Source: Verrucomicrobiaceae bacterium (GTDB lineage: Bacteria; Verrucomicrobiota; Verrucomicrobiia; Verrucomicrobiales; Verrucomicrobiaceae). From it: DNA of 64,000 nt. Below the pieces are notes generated by a model. That model saw nothing but the letters and a program-made list of their open reading frames with translations. It was not told the DNA's origin and did not search any database. The stretch is taken from the NCBI GenBank assembly GCA_947458455.1, contig CANGYJ010000002.1:310001-374000 (forward strand), in the 5' to 3' direction. Below are positions 46,825 to 54,886 of the stretch, piece by piece; the first letter of the stretch is position 1; each line of letters opens with the position of its first letter. A program made the position numbers and the translations under genes.

Positions 46825-49800
46825 TCAATGCGTGGCGGCTGTGGCTGGCTTTTTGCCACCGCTGGTGAGCCGCATGACAAAGGCATAGCAGGCGGGGATG
46901 ACGAAGACGCCGATGAGGGTGGCGATGGTCATGCCAAAGACGACGGCGGTGCCCATGACCTGACGAGACTGGGCACCGGAGCCAGTGGCGATGGCGAGCG
47001 GCACGGCACCGAGGATGAAGGCGAAGGAGGTCATCAAAATGGGCCGCAGGCGCAGCCGTGCGCCCTGAATAGCGGCGTCCATAAAGGGCATGCCTTTTTC
47101 GTGCTCCATTTTGGCGAATTCGACGATGAGGATGGCATTTTTCGCGGCGAGGCCGATGAGCATGATGATGCCGATCTGGGCATAGACATTGTTTTCAAAG
47201 CCGCGCATGAGCAGGCCGAGGTAGGTGCCGAGCACGACGAGTGGCGTGGCCAGCAGCACGCTAAAGGGCAGAGACCAGCTCTCATACTGCGCAGCGAGCA
47301 GCAGGAAGACAAAGATGATGGCGAGACCAAAGATGAAGATGGCCTGGCCCTCGGCTTTCTTTTCCTGGTAGGTGAGGCCGGTCCACTCATAGCCGAAGCC
47401 TGCGGGCAGCACCTCGCGGGCGACTTCTTCCACGGCAGTCACGGCCTGGGTGGAGCTGTAGCCGGGCGCGGGCGCACCGCTGATCTCGACGCTGCGGAAA
47501 AGGTTGTAGCGTGTGGTGAAGCCGGGACCGCTGGTTTGTGTGACTTTGACGAGGGTGTCGAGCGGCACCATGTCGCCGTTTTTATTCCGCACATAGAATT
47601 TGGCGATGTCTTCGGGCTTGCTGGTGAATTGGGACTCCGCCTGCAAATAGACGCGGTAGATGCGGCCAAAGCGGTTGAAGTCATTCACATAGGCTCCGCC
47701 AAGGTAGGACTGGAGGGTGGTAAAGACGTCGTTCACATTCACGCCGAGCACGCGGCACTTTTCGCGGTCGAGGTCCACCTTCACCTGCGGCACTGCGGGG
47801 CGGAAGCCGGTGAAGAGGCGGCTCAGCTCTGGGCGCTGGCCTGCGGCGGTGAGGAATTTTTGCGAGGTGGCGGCGAGTTCTTCGATGCTGCCACCGCTGC
47901 GGTCCTGGAGCATGAAGTTGAAGCCGGAGGCATTGCCGTAGCCGGGCAAGGCGGGCGGGCCAAAGGGTATGATGCGGGCTTCGGGGATCTTTTGAAACTG
48001 CACCATGAGCTGGAACATGATGCCGCGGACGTGGGTCTTCCGCGTTTGCCTCTCGTGCCAGTCTTTGAGGCTGACGAAGAAGGTGATGGCATTCGGCGAG
48101 GACACGCCGGTCATGCTGCTGAAGCCGGAGATGTTGAGGTAGGACTCCACACCCTCCATTTTCGCGAGCAGGTCTTCGATTTTTTTGCCCACGGCCTGGG
48201 AGCGTTGCAGGGAGGCGGCATCCGGCAGCTCGGCGGAGATGAAGAAGTAGCCCTTGTCCTCATCCGGGATGAAGCCACCGGGCACCTCCTGGCTGATGTA
48301 GTAGATGCCGATGCTGGCAGCGACGAGGATGAGCATGGCCCGCGCAGAACGACGCACGAGAAAGCCGACGACGCCCGTGTAGCGTGCCGTCACGGCATCG
48401 AAGGTCTTGTTGAAGAGGCGGAAGAAGGCTCCCAGCGGCCCGCGCTGCGGTGCGGGCGGGCGCAGCAGCATGGCAGCGAGGGCGGGGCTGAGGGTGAGCG
48501 CATTGATCGCGGAGAAGATGACGGACGCGGCGATGGTGATGGCGAACTGCTGATAGAGCGTGCCCGTGAGGCCGGGCATGAAGGCGACGGGCACAAAGAC
48601 GGCACAAAGAATGAGCGCGATGGCGATGACGGGGCCGGAGACCTCCTTCATAGCTTTTTTCGTGGCCTCCACGGGGCTGCTGCCGTGCTCGAGGTGGTGC
48701 ATCACGGCCTCCACGACGACGATGGCGTCATCCACCACGATGCCGATGGCGAGCACGAGGCCAAAGAGCGTGAGCGTGTTCACCGAGAAGCCGAGCAGCG
48801 GGAAAACCATGAAGGTGCCAAGCAGGGCGACGGGCACCGTGAGCATGGGGATGAGCGTGGCGCGGAAGCTCTGGAGGAAGAGATAGACGACGAAAATGAC
48901 GAGCACCATGGCCTCGAAGAGGGTGTGGACGATGGACTCCATGGAGGCCTTGATGGGCCGGGTGGAGTCGAGCGTGATCTGGAGCTGCACGTCCGGTGGG
49001 AAGCTCTGTTCCATCAACGCGAGCTGTTGCTTGATGGCGTCCGCCGTGGCGAGGGCGTTCGCTCCGGGGGCCAAATAAATGCCGAGGGCCGCTGCGGGTG
49101 CTCCATTCACATTGGCGGTGCTTTTATAGACCTGCGCACCCATCTCGATCCGGGCCACATCTTTGATTTTCACCTGCGAGCCATCCGGGTTGGAGCGGAT
49201 GATGATCTGCTCAAACTGCTCCGGCTCCTGCAGCAGGCCGCTGGCGACGACGTTGTATTGAAACTCCTGCCCTTTCCTTGCTGGCTCCGCGCCCACGAGT
49301 CCGGCAGCGGCCTGCACATTTTGCTCGCGCACAGCCGCGACGACATCGGATGGCGTGAGTTTGAGCGAGGCGAGGCGGTCCGGGTCGATCCACAGCCGCA
49401 TGGCGTAGTCCTGCGAGGTGAAGTTCTTCACGTCGCCCACGCCTTTCACACGGGCGATGGCATCGACCATGTTGAGCGTGGCGTAGTTGGAGAGGAAGAC
49501 GGCGTCATAGCTACCCTTGGGCGAGAAGAGGCCGATGACCATGAGGATGTCCGGGCTGGAGCGCTTCACACTGACGCCCTCGCGTGTGACGGCCTCCGGC
49601 AGGCGTGGAAAGGCCAGCGAGGCACGGTTTTGCACGTTGACCTGGTTGATGTTCGAGTTGGTGCCGAGATCAAACGTGGCAGTGAGGGACATAGAGCCAT
49701 CAGCGGCATTGACCGACTTCATGTAGATCATGTCTTCCACGCCATTGACCTGCCCTTCGATGGGGGTGGCCACAGAGGACTCCACGGCCTGCGAGGCCGC

Positions 49801-49953
49801 GCCACGATAGTTCGCAGTGACATTGATGACGGGCGGGCTAACCTCGGGATACTCCGAGATGGGCAGTCCTGTGAGCGTGAAAGCCCCCACGATCACCATC
49901 AGGATCGAGAGCACCATTGCGACAATGGGGCGGCGGATGAAAAATTCGGCCAT
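46825..49953 (-). CDS. RND multidrug efflux permease (HAE1 family)
   Basis: The 1042-residue inner membrane pump of the AcrB/MexF type begins MAEFFIRRPIVAMVLSILMV. The proton-relay acidic pair is in GIVVDDAIVVVEAV (about residue 405) and the partner lysine is in GLAAKNAILIVEFA (about residue 940). The two porter halves and twelve membrane helices follow the normal pattern. Substrates are usually drugs, bile salts, solvents or dyes, exported by proton antiport. It lies between the adaptor (27-base gap) and the outer membrane factor. Confidence 0.96.
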   Translation of the reverse strand: MAEFFIRRPIVAMVLSILMVIVGAFTLTGLPISEYPEVSPPVINVTANYRGAASQAVESSVATPIEGQVNGVEDMIYMKSVNAADGSMSLTATFDLGTNSNINQVNVQNRASLAFPRLPEAVTREGVSVKRSSPDILMVIGLFSPKGSYDAVFLSNYATLNMVDAIARVKGVGDVKNFTSQDYAMRLWIDPDRLASLKLTPSDVVAAVREQNVQAAAGLVGAEPARKGQEFQYNVVASGLLQEPEQFEQIIIRSNPDGSQVKIKDVARIEMGAQVYKSTANVNGAPAAALGIYLAPGANALATADAIKQQLALMEQSFPPDVQLQITLDSTRPIKASMESIVHTLFEAMVLVIFVVYLFLQSFRATLIPMLTVPVALLGTFMVFPLLGFSVNTLTLFGLVLAIGIVVDDAIVVVEAVMHHLEHGSSPVEATKKAMKEVSGPVIAIALILCAVFVPVAFMPGLTGTLYQQFAITIAASVIFSAINALTLSPALAAMLLRPPAPQRGPLGAFFRLFNKTFDAVTARYTGVVGFLVRRSARAMLILVAASIGIYYISQEVPGGFIPDEDKGYFFISAELPDAASLQRSQAVGKKIEDLLAKMEGVESYLNISGFSSMTGVSSPNAITFFVSLKDWHERQTRKTHVRGIMFQLMVQFQKIPEARIIPFGPPALPGYGNASGFNFMLQDRSGGSIEELAATSQKFLTAAGQRPELSRLFTGFRPAVPQVKVDLDREKCRVLGVNVNDVFTTLQSYLGGAYVNDFNRFGRIYRVYLQAESQFTSKPEDIAKFYVRNKNGDMVPLDTLVKVTQTSGPGFTTRYNLFRSVEISGAPAPGYSSTQAVTAVEEVAREVLPAGFGYEWTGLTYQEKKAEGQAIFIFGLAIIFVFLLLAAQYESWSLPFSVLLATPLVVLGTYLGLLMRGFENNVYAQIGIIMLIGLAAKNAILIVEFAKMEHEKGMPFMDAAIQGARLRLRPILMTSFAFILGAVPLAIATGSGAQSRQVMGTAVVFGMTIATLIGVFVIPACYAFVMRLTSGGKKPATAATH

Positions 49954-49980
49954 CGGGTCTAAAAGTGGGTGGAGGGTGGC

Positions 49981-51162
49981 TTAGTTTTTCGGGGCCGGGG
50001 CGCTCGGAGCTGGCTCGGTTTTCGTTCCAGGCACGCTGGCGAGCAATTCGAGCAACGGGGCGTCGTCGATCTGCACGTCCTGCGCCTCCACTTGGCCGCC
50101 ATCGCGGGCTTTTTGCAGTCCTTCGATGATGATTCGCTCCTCGGCGGTCAAACCGGACTCCACCACCCACAGAGAGCCGATTCGGCGTCCCATCTTCACC
50201 CGCTTGAAGGCCGCTTTGCCATCCGCCGCGACGACGAAGACATTGTGCAGCCCTTGCAGCTCCTGCACGGCACGTTGCGGGATGAGCAGCGAGTTTGGCA
50301 GCGTGCGGGTGAGCACGCGCACGCGGCAAAATTGGCCCGGACGCACGATTTTTTCGGGATTGGGGAATTCGACGCGGATTTTCAGCGTGCCGGTCGTCGC
50401 ATCGACCAGACGGTCCACAAAGGCCAGTTTGCCGAGGTGCGGATGCACCTGGCCGTTGGCCAGCACGAGGGCAAAAGCGGGCGAGTTTTTCGGATCCTTC
50501 ATTTTGCCCGCGCTATTGAGGTAAGCGACCTCGCTGACCTCGAGATTGGCCCAAATCGGGTCCACAGGTGAAATCGTTGCCATCACCGTGGGCTGACCTT
50601 TGCCGACGAGTGAGCCGACGTCCACTTGCTTGGCCCCGATGATGCCCGCGACTGGTGCTGCGACATCTGTGTAGCCGAGATCGAGCTCCGCAGAGGTGAC
50701 TTGCGCTTTGCCTGTGTCCAAAGCGGCTTCCGCCTGTTTTTGCACGGCGAGAGCGGTATCGAGGTCTTTTTGCGGCACCGCGCCTGATTTTGCCAGCGGC
50801 GTGAGTCGCTCCACATCCTGCCTAGCACGACCGAGCGCGGCATCCAGCTGGCCGAGATTGCCCTTCACCGCGGCGAGTCTTTGCTCGATGGGCTTCTTAT
50901 CGAGCAAGAAGAGCGGATCGCCCGCTTTCACCTCCGAACCCTCCACAAAGAGGATTTTCTCCACCATGGCCTCCACCCGGGCGCGGACTTCGACATTCGC
51001 GGTGGCCTCTGTCTGCGCGATCACCTCCGCCACCACCGGCACGTCCCGTTGGAGCGGTTTGGCGACTTGAACGACCGGAGGCCCGGAAGGCAATTGAGGT
51101 GGTGTTTTTTTGCAAGCTGCCAGACAGAGCGGGAGGAGCAGAAGTGAGGAGAGGTGTCTCAT
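49981..51162 (-). CDS. RND efflux periplasmic adaptor lipoprotein
   Basis: This 393-residue membrane fusion protein has a lipobox (LLLPLCLAAC, lipidated Cys17). The domain order is barrel-lipoyl (VAEVIAQTEATANVEVRARV), helical hairpin (RLAAVKGNLGQLDAALGRARQDVERL in part), second lipoyl half (VAAPVAGIIGAKQVDVGSLV in part) and beta-barrel (KIRVEFPNPEKIVRPGQFCRV). It links the pump to the outer membrane channel. It is the first of the three pump genes and follows the alpha/beta hydrolase gene by 27 bases. Confidence 0.95.
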   Translation of the reverse strand: MRHLSSLLLLPLCLAACKKTPPQLPSGPPVVQVAKPLQRDVPVVAEVIAQTEATANVEVRARVEAMVEKILFVEGSEVKAGDPLFLLDKKPIEQRLAAVKGNLGQLDAALGRARQDVERLTPLAKSGAVPQKDLDTALAVQKQAEAALDTGKAQVTSAELDLGYTDVAAPVAGIIGAKQVDVGSLVGKGQPTVMATISPVDPIWANLEVSEVAYLNSAGKMKDPKNSPAFALVLANGQVHPHLGKLAFVDRLVDATTGTLKIRVEFPNPEKIVRPGQFCRVRVLTRTLPNSLLIPQRAVQELQGLHNVFVVAADGKAAFKRVKMGRRIGSLWVVESGLTAEERIIIEGLQKARDGGQVEAQDVQIDDAPLLELLASVPGTKTEPAPSAPAPKN

Positions 51163-51189
51163 GGCATGGAGGTGTGAAAAAGAGAGGCG

Positions 51190-52788
51190 TTACTTCAATC
51201 CGAGTTTCTTCAGGTGCAAATGCAGGATGCGCCGCATCTCCTGGATGGCCTCAGGGCGCTCATGCACGCTGTGGTCGGAGGTGACGATGAGTTCGGACTC
51301 GACGCCCTGGAGGTGGGAGCTGATGTAGGGAACAAAGCCATCGGAGCACTTCGGATCAGTAAGTGCCTTGCCATCATGATTGCCGATGATGGAGTGAAGA
51401 TGCACGCCAGCGCGGAAAGGGAGTGTGTTGGCGACTTTGACATAAAACGAGTGCGGGGAGAGATTGTCCACGCTCGTCGGCATGCCATGCGCGAAGACTT
51501 TGGAGAGCATGGGATCGCGTTGAGCGATGTTTTGCACGACCTGCAAGGTGCCACCGAAGGCCTCAACTGGCAGGCTGACGAGCTTGCGGCCAAAATGAGC
51601 CAGTCGCGAGTCGGCGACTGCGCTGCCGCGATGCGGTGTGGCGGCGAAGATGACGCGGCTGATGTTGGGATTGGCCTCGAACTCAAAAAACTTCCTCAGC
51701 TTGTCGTGTTCCTTTTGGCCGATGCGGAGAAGCTCGGGCGTGGTGCCGAGGGCCGAGCCCCAGCGTTGTTCGCTGCTGCTCTGCACCTGCGCCTTGCTCA
51801 CGAGTCCGCCCATGCTGTGGCCGATGAGCACCATGTTTCTCGCCGTGCTTCCCGCTCCTTCTTTGACAAGAATGCTGTGCAACGTGGCGAGGTTTTCCCG
51901 CAGTTTTTCCGAGCTATATCCGATGGGGACGCCGGATGGATAGCGAAACACAAAAATCTGATAGTGACGACGAATCAGCGGGTCCATCGTAAACTCATGG
52001 ATAACGTTTTCCCACGTCGCAGGCCGTGACATGAGGCCGTGGACGAGCACGAGCGGGATTTTGCCTGGGGCAGGGTGCTCCAGGGAGAGTAGGCCGAGCT
52101 TGTCCATGTAGTTCGCACTCCTGAGCAGTGCCTTGAGTCCCGCCATCCGCGCTTGTTTGATGGAGGCGAGGTATTCGCCATGAGCGGAGAAATCAGCTGC
52201 GAGCGGCTGGTTTTTCCCCTGGAACCGGACGGCGTCCGTCACGCGAGCATCATGCAGGGTGAGTATCGCGGTGTGTCGTCCGTGGGCGGCCTGGCTGAAG
52301 TCGAGCGTGGCCGTGACGGGCGAGATGTAGCCTGCTTCCGGCATGAATGGCTCGGAGGCTTTTCGTTCCGCCGTATATTTCCAATGGGCGACCATTGGCG
52401 CGCCCACGCCGTCACGCAGATGGCGGGTTTTGAACTCCTTGCTCTTGATCGACGCGGCGGGAATGAGCTCGTCGAAGCGCAAATGAGCCGGATAACGCGA
52501 TTCCAACATGTAGCGTGGCCCCACGTTCATTTTGGATCGTTTGGCGTCCGAAAGTGAAAGCCACAGCGAGCTGACACGCCCCACAACCGTCGCATAAGCC
52601 TGCCGCTGCTCCGCCGATCCGATCCCGCGCGCTAGGATCCGCTCGGCTTCAGCGAGGGCTGCACTGAGTTTGTCATTCTGGATGTCCAAGCTGGCTCCAT
52701 GAGCAGCGGTGCGGTTTTGCGGCGGTGAACTGCAAGATGACAAGCCCAGCGAAAGCAGAGCGATGAGTAAAAAAATGCGGGAGAGCAT
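51190..52788 (-). CDS. Alpha/beta hydrolase lipoprotein
   Basis: The 532-residue protein has a lipoprotein signal (LLSLGLSSC, lipidated Cys19). The hydrolase fold is clear from IPLVLVHGLMSRPATWENVI (oxyanion loop) and the nucleophile elbow GHSMGG with its catalytic serine. A plausible histidine is in TSDHSVHERPEA near the end, and PHRGSAVAD follows the nucleophile strand as in lipases and PGAP1-like hydrolases. The N-terminal 200 residues are not assigned. It is encoded between a lipoprotein carbonic anhydrase and an RND pump with 25- to 27-base gaps, so envelope detoxification or lipid turnover is plausible. Confidence 0.85.
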   Translation of the reverse strand: MLSRIFLLIALLSLGLSSCSSPPQNRTAAHGASLDIQNDKLSAALAEAERILARGIGSAEQRQAYATVVGRVSSLWLSLSDAKRSKMNVGPRYMLESRYPAHLRFDELIPAASIKSKEFKTRHLRDGVGAPMVAHWKYTAERKASEPFMPEAGYISPVTATLDFSQAAHGRHTAILTLHDARVTDAVRFQGKNQPLAADFSAHGEYLASIKQARMAGLKALLRSANYMDKLGLLSLEHPAPGKIPLVLVHGLMSRPATWENVIHEFTMDPLIRRHYQIFVFRYPSGVPIGYSSEKLRENLATLHSILVKEGAGSTARNMVLIGHSMGGLVSKAQVQSSSEQRWGSALGTTPELLRIGQKEHDKLRKFFEFEANPNISRVIFAATPHRGSAVADSRLAHFGRKLVSLPVEAFGGTLQVVQNIAQRDPMLSKVFAHGMPTSVDNLSPHSFYVKVANTLPFRAGVHLHSIIGNHDGKALTDPKCSDGFVPYISSHLQGVESELIVTSDHSVHERPEAIQEMRRILHLHLKKLGLK

Positions 52789-52813
52789 GGATTTGTGTGT
52801 GAATCAGGGCTTG

Positions 52814-53512
52814 TCACAGCCAGGTGATGCGCCCGGTGTGCAGGTCATAGACGCCACCGATGATTTTGACCGTGCCCTTCTTAAGCGCCTCAGTGATCAT
52901 GGGGTCGCGGTACAGCTGACGGATCACCAGCTTCACATTCTCCGTCACCCCACGAGCGATACGATCATCATGCGAACCGTGTTTGCCGACTTTTAAAATT
53001 GCGGGCCGGATGTCCTCGACCAGCTTCTGCACCTCTCCCTCTGCCCTCTGGTGGGCGTCCGTCACATCCAGCGCCGCCGTGACCGCACCGCAGCTCTCGT
53101 GGCCGAGCACGACGATCACGGGCGTCTTGAGGTGCTCCAGCGCATACTCCAGACTGCCCAGCGTGGCATCATCCGCGACATGACCGGCCTCACGCACGAC
53201 AAAGAGATCACCGAGACCCTGGTCAAAGATGATTTCCGGCGGCACACGCGAGTCTGCACAGGCCAAAATACAAGCGATGGGATGCTGTCCGGTGGCGAGT
53301 TGGTGAATGCGCTTCCCGTTTTGGTCAGGGTGCTTCTGGTGATGCGTGGCAAAACGGCGGTTGCCCTGTTTCAATCTGGCGATCACTTCCGAGGCGGTCG
53401 GCATCTGTGGGGCAGGCTGGGCAGCAGAACCGGAAGCGGTGCCGGTATGAATCGTGCTGCAACTGGCGAGCGGATAGAGGGCGCAGCTGAGTGCAAGGAG
53501 TCGGATCTTCAT
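52814..53512 (-). CDS. Beta-class carbonic anhydrase, predicted lipoprotein
   Basis: From ATG 53512 the product is 232 residues. It catalyses CO2/bicarbonate interconversion. Zinc ligands and the Asp-Arg dyad are in ILACADSRVPPEIIFDQ (C, D, R) and LGHESCGAVTAA (H, C). The N-terminus has a lipobox-like ALYPLASC (Cys18), so the enzyme is probably periplasmic, less usual for beta-type enzymes. The longer reading frame up to 54496 is antisense to the DUF4105 gene and is not used. It heads the operon that continues into the hydrolase and RND pump. Confidence 0.92.
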   Translation of the reverse strand: MKIRLLALSCALYPLASCSTIHTGTASGSAAQPAPQMPTASEVIARLKQGNRRFATHHQKHPDQNGKRIHQLATGQHPIACILACADSRVPPEIIFDQGLGDLFVVREAGHVADDATLGSLEYALEHLKTPVIVVLGHESCGAVTAALDVTDAHQRAEGEVQKLVEDIRPAILKVGKHGSHDDRIARGVTENVKLVIRQLYRDPMITEALKKGTVKIIGGVYDLHTGRITWL

Positions 53513-53692
53513 GGATGACGCTGCGTGGATGGAAAGGTTAATAATTTGCCCTTGCCGTGTGAAAATGAGGCGGGACTCGCCTTTTTTCCGGAATGGGACT
53601 AATGCCTTTGCTCGCTTGATCGGCACTCTGCAAGTCCTCAGCGGAGGTTTAGATTGTCTTTTCCGTAACAACTCGACACTGTCGGCGCCTCG

Positions 53693-54700
53693 ATGAAAAA
53701 GCTGGCATCCATCGCACTCAAAGGCATCGCTTGGTTGATCACGCTCGGCGGCGTGGTTTGGGCGTTCGGTGCTTTGCATTTCGACTTTCCGTTTGGGCGT
53801 GTGGTGGTGCCATGGGCTTACCTCATCGCCGTCGTGGCCGTGCTCGTCTGGGTGCGGCCCATGCTGAAAAAGCTGGCCGCAGTGGGTTCGCTCTTTGCCG
53901 TGGTTCTCGGCTGGTGGCTGACGCTTCAGCCCAGAAATGACCGCCAATGGCTGCCAAACAACGCCGAAGTGGCCTGGGCGGAGGTGGCTGGTGATTCGGT
54001 GACGCTGCATCACGTGCGCAACTTTGACTACAAGGCAGGCAACACAGAACCTTCGCCGAGATGGGAGACCCATACCGTGAATCTCACCCAGCTCACCGGG
54101 GTGGATCTTTTCATCAACCAATGGGGCGATCCGCTGATGGCGCACCCCATCGTCAGCTTTCAGTTCGCGGATGCGCCGCCCGTGTGTTTTTCCATCGAGA
54201 CGCGGAAGGAGGTCGGTGAAGGCTACTCTGCCATCGGCGGCATCTACCGGCAGTTTGAGCTGATCTACATTGTGGCAGATGAGCGCGATGTGATCCGGGT
54301 GCGGACCCAACTCACCAACGGCGAGACCACGCGCCTCTACCGCACCGCGTTTGGTCCCTTCGCAGCGCGTGAGCGCTTCATGGAATATATCCACTCCCTC
54401 AACAGCCTGAAAGAACACCCTCGCTGGTACAATGCTATCACCACCAACTGCACCACGAGCATTCGTGCCCAACACCCCTCTCAGGAGCGTGCTCATTGGG
54501 ACTGGCGAATCCTAATCAATGGCTCTCTGGACGAATTTTTGGCGGAGCGCGGGGCGATTCTCACCGACGGCCTTCCGTTGGCAGAACTCAAAGCCAAAGC
54601 GCTCATCAACTCCGTGGCACTGGCAGCGGACCTTGATCCTGATTTTTCAAAACTCATCCGCGAGGGACGGCCTGGATTTGGGGCCAAACCGGTTCCGTAA
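53693..54700 (+). CDS. DUF4105 membrane protein
   Basis: The 335-residue protein has three hydrophobic N-terminal segments (IALKGIAWLITLGGVVWAF, VVVPWAYLIAVVAVLVWV, LAAVGSLFAVVLGWWLTL) and then a large domain containing HHVRNFDYKAGNTEPSPRW and YNAITTNCTTSIRAQ. The conserved Asn-Cys-Thr with a histidine recalls the papain-like NlpC/P60-type layout proposed for DUF4105. The function is unknown. It is transcribed away from the carbonic anhydrase operon, with a 180-base shared upstream region. Confidence 0.85.
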   Translation: MKKLASIALKGIAWLITLGGVVWAFGALHFDFPFGRVVVPWAYLIAVVAVLVWVRPMLKKLAAVGSLFAVVLGWWLTLQPRNDRQWLPNNAEVAWAEVAGDSVTLHHVRNFDYKAGNTEPSPRWETHTVNLTQLTGVDLFINQWGDPLMAHPIVSFQFADAPPVCFSIETRKEVGEGYSAIGGIYRQFELIYIVADERDVIRVRTQLTNGETTRLYRTAFGPFAARERFMEYIHSLNSLKEHPRWYNAITTNCTTSIRAQHPSQERAHWDWRILINGSLDEFLAERGAILTDGLPLAELKAKALINSVALAADLDPDFSKLIREGRPGFGAKPVP

Positions 54701-54822
54701 GTGCTCCCTTCGGCACCAACAGAAGGCATTGCACGCAAAAGAATCCTAGATTCAGAAACTTGGCGTTATATCAGCTGCCGATGGGCAGTTTAGAAGTGCC
54801 CTCCCGCCGATGCGCCAGCAAA

Positions 54823-54846
54823 GTAGCCATCTTGCTCCGCAAGATG
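54823..54846 (+). repeat. REP-like palindrome (family F), copy 1
   Basis: GTAGCCATCTTGC, loop TCC, GCAAGATG: a GTAG head then a perfect 8-bp stem. It lies about 40 bases upstream of the DUF1592 start codon and faces copy 2 at 54919-54941. Both are preceded by GCAAA when read from the head. Confidence 0.8.
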
Positions 54847-54886
54847 AGCACAACGCTCTCGCTAACACCTCACGTTTTTCCGCTCG

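Noticed and set aside
52814-54496. Carbonic anhydrase extended N-terminally by about 330 residues
   Set aside because: The extra part is antisense to the DUF4105 gene. A lipoprotein signal begins at ATG 53512.
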